From contig JBEKLJ010000017.1 in the NCBI GenBank assembly GCA_050010255.1, positions 1 to 25,733 of the forward strand: DNA of 25,733 nt. The letters are read 5' to 3'. A model generated the notes under the pieces. The model did not search any database and was not told where the DNA came from. It saw only the letters and a program-made list of their open reading frames with translations. The stretch comes from JBEKLJ01 sp050010255 (GTDB taxonomy: Bacteria; Acidobacteriota; Terriglobia; Bryobacterales; Bryobacteraceae). Made by a program: the position numbers and the translations under genes. Shown in pieces: positions 21,910 through 25,733 of the stretch (position 1 is its first letter; every line of letters starts with the position of its first letter).

Positions 21910-22728
21910 ATGTTCCCCATCGTCTTTCGCATCGGCGACTTCTTCCTGCCCACTTACGGGCTGCTGATCACGATCGCATTCCTCACCGCGCTCTGGATGG
22001 CGGCCGGGCTGGGCCGCCGCGCCGGTCTCGACCGCGAAACCGTGTTGAACCTCGGCATTTACGTGGCCCTCGCCGGCATCGCCGGGGCCAAGCTGCTGCT
22101 GGTCCTGCTCGACCTGGGCTACTACACGAGCAATCCCCGCGAGCTCTTCTCGCTGACGACCTTGCGGGCCGGGGGCGTCTTTTACGGCGGGTTGGTGCTC
22201 GCCCTCGGCGTGGCGTTCCTCTACATGCGGCGGAAGAAGCTGCCCGGGCTGGTCACGGCGGATGTTTTCGCGCCCGCCATCGCGCTCGGCCACGCCATCG
22301 GCCGCATCGGTTGTTTCGCTGCCGGTTGCTGCTGGGGAAAGGAATGCAGCCTGCCCTGGGCCGTGACGTTCAGCAACCCCGAGTCCAACCGCCTGGTGGG
22401 CGTGCCGCTCGGCAGGCCGCTGCACCCCACCCAGCTCTACGAAGCTGCGGCCGAGGCGGTGATCTTCGCGATCCTCTACCGCCGCTTCAGCCGGGCGCAT
22501 CGTCCCGGCGCCATCATCGGGCTGTACCTGGTGCTGTACCCGGCGGCGCGGTTCCTCGTGGAGTTCCTCCGCGCCCATGACGAGTTCAACCGCAGTCTCG
22601 GCCCGTTCGTCGTCGAGCAGTGGATCGCGCTGGCGCTGTTGGCCTGCGGCGTGTGGTTGCTGGCCCGCAAGCCCGCGCCGGCGCCCAAGCCCGCGCCGGC
22701 GCCCAAGCCGGGCCGGCGTGCTGCCTGA
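21910..22728 (+). CDS. lgt: Prolipoprotein diacylglyceryl transferase
   Basis: Lgt transfers diacylglycerol from phosphatidylglycerol to the lipobox cysteine, the first step of lipoprotein maturation. The 272-residue protein has the usual seven membrane helices. Signatures are PTYGLLITIAFL near the start, FYGGLVLA, the Lgt box HAIGRIGCFAAGCCWG (128-143) with its key arginine (132), HPTQLYEA (172-179) and FLVEFLRAHDE. The C-terminus ends in a Pro-Ala-Lys tail encoded by a perfect 18-base tandem repeat (PAPAPK twice), not part of the core enzyme. The ATG immediately follows the lspA stop codon. With ileS and lspA it forms an operon supplying two of the three lipoprotein-processing steps. Confidence 0.96.
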   Translation: MFPIVFRIGDFFLPTYGLLITIAFLTALWMAAGLGRRAGLDRETVLNLGIYVALAGIAGAKLLLVLLDLGYYTSNPRELFSLTTLRAGGVFYGGLVLALGVAFLYMRRKKLPGLVTADVFAPAIALGHAIGRIGCFAAGCCWGKECSLPWAVTFSNPESNRLVGVPLGRPLHPTQLYEAAAEAVIFAILYRRFSRAHRPGAIIGLYLVLYPAARFLVEFLRAHDEFNRSLGPFVVEQWIALALLACGVWLLARKPAPAPKPAPAPKPGRRAA

Positions 22729-22773
22729 GCGGTTCAAACCCGCCCGGCACGGGGCGCTTCAGCGCGCCGCGGC

Positions 22774-23718
22774 CTAGCGCATCCCGCCAGCGGGCAACCC
22801 GCCGATACTCAGTGGATCAAAGGAGCCACCGGCCGGCATGGTGGCACGGCGGGCGGCGGCGACCTGGTAGGTCGGGCCCAGCGCATAGGCGGCGCTGGCG
22901 GCGAACCACAAGCACCACATCGGCCCCGTGAGGGGTGCGGACAGACTGCCGTGGCCGGCCGCCCACATCCCGACGTTTCCGAGCGCCGTCAGCAGGATAG
23001 CGGCGGCGAATGCCGCCCAGCACCTCGCCACCAGCCCGCGGCCCATGTGCACGACCGAGCGCAGGATCAGGAACGCCTCTCCTACCAGGAGCGCCAGCAC
23101 CGGGCCGCTCGCCAGGTTCAGCCATTCCGGGACGCCCAGTTGGCTGCCTGCCAGGATCGCCACGCCGGCCTGGCAGAGCCGGTAGGCTCCGAAGGCGCCC
23201 ACTAGCGCCAGCGCGAGCCAGTCCCACCGCGTCAGACGTTCCCACAAGCCGGACTTCCGGAAGACCCGCAGGACGAATACCAACCCCACCGCAAGGAACA
23301 CCATCGGGATCGGGCCGCCGAAGGCCAGGCCCCGGCGCTGAAGCTCACCCAGCAGGGCCGGCCCGCTGACGCCGCCCACGGCGGATGGATCAGCCAGCGA
23401 CTGAATCGCCAGCATCTGCGCGATGAAGCCGCAGACCATGTGACAGGCCGAGGAAGCCGCCATCATGAACCACGCCTTGCGCATCGGCTCTCCGGGAGAG
23501 AAACCACGCAGCGCCTGGAGGCTGAACAGCAGGCCCACGCTCGACAAACCCGTCACCAGGGCGGCGCCTTGATAGAAGAACAGGTAGACGCCGGCCGCCC
23601 CGCCGCCGTGCTGCCAGGGCCAGAGCGCCAGCAGACCCACCGTGGCTGTCACGCCAGTGGCGGCGAGGATCCACCTGGGAGTGTTTTCGACCCTCCGCAG
23701 CTCCAATGCCGCACTCAT
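22774..23718 (-). CDS. Polytopic membrane protein coupled to the anti-sigma factor gene
   Basis: This 314-residue protein of unknown function has about eight predicted membrane helices, among them WILAATGVTATVGLLALW, AWFMMAASSACHMVCGFIAQ, PMVFLAVGLVFVLRVF, WLALALVGAFGAYRLC, CWAAFAAAILLTALGNVGMW and MWCLWFAASAAYAL. The tail is glycine-rich (about 295-314). His97 and Cys96/Cys100 lie inside the third helix and could bind a ligand or metal, but this is speculation. Its ATG overlaps the stop of the anti-sigma gene by one base, so it is the third gene of a sigma/anti-sigma/membrane unit and may be the signal-sensing part. The in-frame extension upstream of 23718 runs antisense-like through the anti-sigma gene and is rejected. 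Confidence 0.78.
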   Translation of the reverse strand: MSAALELRRVENTPRWILAATGVTATVGLLALWPWQHGGGAAGVYLFFYQGAALVTGLSSVGLLFSLQALRGFSPGEPMRKAWFMMAASSACHMVCGFIAQMLAIQSLADPSAVGGVSGPALLGELQRRGLAFGGPIPMVFLAVGLVFVLRVFRKSGLWERLTRWDWLALALVGAFGAYRLCQAGVAILAGSQLGVPEWLNLASGPVLALLVGEAFLILRSVVHMGRGLVARCWAAFAAAILLTALGNVGMWAAGHGSLSAPLTGPMWCLWFAASAAYALGPTYQVAAARRATMPAGGSFDPLSIGGLPAGGMR

Positions 23719-24182
23719 CAGAACACGTCCGCCTGCCGCTCTGGGCGCCCCGAGCCCCGTTCCAGGCCCTCGATGATCGCCGCGGCGCTGCGCTGGCCCA
23801 AAAACGCCGCCAGCAGGGTCTCCGCCCGCCCGAGCAACTCCTGCTCGCCAACCGTCTCGAAGCTTGAGGCGGCGCCTGAGCCGAAGTAGCCGCGGAGTTC
23901 CGACAGCACTCGATCCCGCATCGCGCTGGGCGCGGCAGGAAGCGGGGCGCGGGCCGCGCCGCGTTCGGCCAAGGCCGTCTGCAGCCGCTCCCACGCAGGG
24001 CGGGTGTCGGCTCGGTCCACGGCCAGGTTTGCCCGCCGGAACTCCCCGCATTCGGCGGCGATCCGCTGGTATTCATCCCGGCACCGGCCGCAACCCTGCG
24101 CGTGCGCCGCCACGCGGGCGGCGCGCCCGGGGCCCAACTGGCCATCGTGCAGTGCGGTCAGAGTCGCGCTGCTAGGGTGCAT
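23718..24182 (-). CDS. Zinc-binding (ZAS-like) anti-sigma factor, soluble
   Basis: This 154-residue protein begins with a ZAS-like motif: LTALHDGQLGPGRAARVAAH followed by AQGCGRCRDEY, giving His27-x3-Cys31-x2-Cys34. This matches the zinc anti-sigma domain that clasps ECF sigma factors. Unlike the anti-sigma factor at 1853-2257, it has no membrane segment. The C-terminal half (about 85-154) is helical and unassigned. The start overlaps the sigma gene by 11 bases and its stop overlaps the membrane protein start by 1, so the three are translated together. The separate membrane gene could supply the anchoring that this protein lacks. Confidence 0.82.
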   Translation of the reverse strand: MHPSSATLTALHDGQLGPGRAARVAAHAQGCGRCRDEYQRIAAECGEFRRANLAVDRADTRPAWERLQTALAERGAARAPLPAAPSAMRDRVLSELRGYFGSGAASSFETVGEQELLGRAETLLAAFLGQRSAAAIIEGLERGSGRPERQADVF

Positions 24183-24759
24183 AGGGCTCCTCCTTGACGG
24201 AGTTCAGGCTGATACTGCCCCGAGTGCTCGCGCCGGCGGGGCGGAAGCCGGCGATCTTCCGGTATTTCTTGTGGGCGCGGGTCAGCAGTGCCCCGACCGT
24301 GCCGGAACGGATACCGAGTATGTCGGCAACTTCGTCGTACCTCAGGCCCTCCGCCCGCAGGCGAATGCACTCCAGTTCTCTCGGCGCGAGCACCGACTCG
24401 AGTGAGCGCGCGAGTTCGGCCTTCCAGCACAGCAACTCCGGGTCCGGCTGGCCGTCCGGAGAGTTCCACGCGCTGTCCAGGCCGATCTCGCTGCGCCCCG
24501 CCGAGGCCTTCCGCTGGTCCAGAAGCTGGTTCCGCAGGACGCGGTACAGCCACGCCTTCGGCCGGCGGATTCGCTGCCCCGCGGCGCGCGCCGTGAAGTA
24601 CCGCATGAATGCCTCCTGCAGCGCGTCTTGGGCCGCTTCTTTGGCGCGGGCCACCCCCAGCCCGTAACGCAGCAGGCCGGCCGCGTTGGCGCTATAGAGC
24701 CTGGCGACCTCCTCCGCGATGCGGGGGCTCGCAGGGTCGCCTTGGCCATTGGTCGCCAT
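24172..24759 (-). CDS. ECF-family RNA polymerase sigma factor
   Basis: This 195-residue sigma factor has region 2 at about residues 15-85 (LYSANAAGLLRYGLGVARAK, then AAQDALQEAFMRYF and RRPKAWLYRVLRNQLLD). Region 4 at about 120-168 has LAPRELECIRLRAEGLRYDEVADILGIRSGTVGALLTRAHKKYRK. Similarity to the first ECF factor in the window is low, so it is a different group. It heads a three-gene overlapping chain with a zinc anti-sigma factor and a membrane protein. It is divergent from the Tad-type genes at 24984. I do not find a TGAAAC-N19-GTCTAA element upstream; the gap instead contains the structured region described separately. Confidence 0.9.
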   Translation of the reverse strand: MATNGQGDPASPRIAEEVARLYSANAAGLLRYGLGVARAKEAAQDALQEAFMRYFTARAAGQRIRRPKAWLYRVLRNQLLDQRKASAGRSEIGLDSAWNSPDGQPDPELLCWKAELARSLESVLAPRELECIRLRAEGLRYDEVADILGIRSGTVGALLTRAHKKYRKIAGFRPAGASTRGSISLNSVKEEPYAP

Positions 24760-24817
24760 CGTCTCAACCGATCTTATTATGCCTTATGGCCGTTGCCCAT
24801 CGCTTTCTCACCGGTGG

Positions 24818-24910
24818 GGACCTCACCCCCGCAAACGCGGGTAGACGGCCTCAAGGCCGATGCCCGGCTGCCTGGGGGTAAAGAAGCCGTCGTCGGAGTA
24901 AAGAAACCGT
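24818..24910 (+). promoter_or_regulatory. Candidate structured leader upstream of the TadE-like genes
   Basis: Several stems are possible. ACCCCC (24825-24830) can pair with GGGGGT (24874-24879) to close a domain. CCCGC (24828-24832) can instead pair with GCGGG (24837-24841) around an AAAC loop, and this excludes the first pairing. GGCC-TCAA-GGCC (24848-24859) is a perfect tetraloop hairpin. A near-perfect direct repeat follows (GTAAAGAAGCCGT 24878-24890, GTAAAGAAACCGT 24898-24910). I cannot match it to a known riboswitch class; the c-di-GMP-I core GACGCAAAGCC is absent. Confidence 0.35.
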
Positions 24911-24983
24911 TGCGCTGAATCGTCTTAGGAGTGTATCCAGGACTCAACCGACGCCGCGCCCGAGCGGCGTGTGAGGACTACCG

Positions 24984-25577
24984 ATGCGGACCAACGCTCT
25001 CTGCCTTCCCACGGCTAGTCCGGCGGGACGGCCGTTCTCGGCCAAGCGCCGCCGGAGCCGGGGCAGCGAACTGATCGAATTCACCATCGTCATGCTGCCT
25101 TTCTTCGCCCTTATGTTTATCTACCTGGACGTCGCCTGGGCAATCTTCGTGAAGAGCACGTTGCAGCAGGCGGTTCGGGTAGGCGTGCGTTACGGCGTGA
25201 CCAATCCGATAGCTGCCTCCGGCACGAACACCCCAGACGGAGCCTGCCTGACGGAGTCGGTGAAAGCAAGGGTTCAGCAGAGTTCCCTGGGGCTGCTGGC
25301 GGGGGACTCGGGTCTGAGCAAGATCAAGGTCAACTACTATCTGCCGCCTGCGCCAAACTCGACCGACCCGGTCACTCTTGTCTCGGGCTCAAGCAGCGCC
25401 AACGCCGGAGGGAACATCATGGTGGTCTCTGTCGAGAGCTACTCCGCCGCTCTCCTGGTCCCGATAATCGTAGGCTGGACGGCAGATGTGCAAAAGTCTC
25501 CCTTGGTGTATACGGTGCGGTCTGCCGACCGCATTGAACCGACGCGGGATCCGCCGTGTGCGGGATCATCGCCCTAG
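24984..25577 (+). CDS. TadE-like pseudopilin
   Basis: This 197-residue protein is of the TadE/TadG-type found with Flp (Tad) pili. A basic N-terminal leader (about 1-26, ending SAKRRRSRG) precedes SELIEF and a long hydrophobic helix (TIVMLPFFALMFIYLDVAWAIF), then LQQAVRVGVRYG. Gly before a stretch with Glu at +5 and an aromatic at +6 is the prepilin-peptidase pattern of Tad pseudopilins. The rest is a polar extracellular domain with two cysteines in the secreted part. A GAGG lies about 8 bases before the ATG. It is followed after 10 bases by another TadE-like gene. No pilin, CpaB-F or secretion ATPase is in view; these may lie beyond the window's end. Confidence 0.85.
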   Translation: MRTNALCLPTASPAGRPFSAKRRRSRGSELIEFTIVMLPFFALMFIYLDVAWAIFVKSTLQQAVRVGVRYGVTNPIAASGTNTPDGACLTESVKARVQQSSLGLLAGDSGLSKIKVNYYLPPAPNSTDPVTLVSGSSSANAGGNIMVVSVESYSAALLVPIIVGWTADVQKSPLVYTVRSADRIEPTRDPPCAGSSP

Positions 25578-25587
25578 GAGTATTGTC

Positions 25588-25733
25588 ATGCGCCGCAAGA
25601 CGTTGCGAGGGAATGCGTACATCGAGTTCGCTTTTGTAGTGTTGGTCCTGGTGCCCTTACTGCTCGGCACGCTGGGGATCGGAGTCAATATGATCCGCGC
25701 CCTTCAGACGGTCCAGTTGGCCAGGGACGCCGG
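25588..25733 (+). CDS. TadE-like pseudopilin, 5' part; continues beyond the window
   Basis: The first 48 codons read MRRKTLRGNAYIEFAFVVLV, then LVPLLLGTLGIGVNMIRALQ and TVQLARDAG. The short basic leader, the G-NAYIEF junction (Glu at +5, Phe at +6) and the single hydrophobic helix are those of a second TadE-like protein. AGGAG lies 8 bases before the ATG and the gene starts 10 bases after the previous stop, so the two form an operon. The C-terminal domain is cut off by the window end. Confidence 0.82.
   Translation, partial: MRRKTLRGNAYIEFAFVVLVLVPLLLGTLGIGVNMIRALQTVQLARDA

Noticed and set aside
19484..22737. Two long minus-strand open frames (525 and 563 codons)
   Set aside because: They are antisense to ileS and lspA-lgt, which have clear family motifs. 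Their products are compositional artefacts.
24818..24880. c-di-GMP-I (GEMM) or fluoride riboswitch
   Set aside because: Some words look alike (GCAAAC, CCGGCTGCC, GATG), but the conserved GEMM core GACGCAAAGCC and the fluoride GAUGG loop are both missing. It is reported only as an unassigned structured leader.

Overview
The window is GC-rich, densely coded bacterial DNA with no CRISPR array and no rRNA or tRNA gene that I could see. Several features point to the Acidobacteriota, probably a Solibacter/Bryobacter-like member: ECF sigma factors with zinc-binding anti-sigma partners, a Tat-exported sulfatase-fold enzyme, a secreted DinB-like protein, Tad-type pseudopilins, and many small palindromic repeats between genes. 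This taxonomic call is inference from gene content and style, not from a marker gene.

Layout. 1-2257: the 5' part of der (minus) and a small membrane protein gene diverge from an ECF sigma/anti-sigma pair, with matched promoter-like elements between them. 2240-4222: galU (minus), a 7Fe-type ferredoxin (plus) followed by a palindromic element, and queD (minus). 4215-6791: a Rad3/DinG-type Fe-S helicase that overlaps queD, and a secreted DinB-like protein. 7124-11204: a TPR/beta-barrel protein and a glycosidase-like secreted protein, coupled and resembling the outer-membrane end of Pga/Pel-type exopolysaccharide systems, but with no synthase nearby. 11205-13175: a patchwork of hairpin elements, an IS66 transposase remnant, a broken NUDIX-type gene and a lower-GC alcohol dehydrogenase-like gene. 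13446-15008: a sulfatase-fold enzyme with threonine where the formylglycine precursor is expected. 15283-16984: a membrane SpoIIE-type phosphatase between IS-like inverted end sequences. 16999-18336: an orphan HlyD-type adaptor. 18587-22728: ileS-lspA-lgt, a housekeeping operon joining Ile-tRNA charging to lipoprotein maturation. 22774-24759 (minus): a second ECF sigma factor, its zinc anti-sigma factor and an ~8-TM protein, in one overlapping chain. 24984-end: two TadE-like pseudopilin genes behind a structured leader.

The strongest leads are (a) the twin TGAAAC-N19-GTCT(A/C)A promoters, which suggest one sigma factor drives both divergent units; (b) a family of ~100-200 bp MITE/REP-like hairpins with conserved outer arms and exchangeable cores; (c) the synthase-less polysaccharide-outlet pair; (d) the Thr-substituted sulfatase; and (e) the folded leader before the Tad genes. 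All are read by eye; no database search was run.
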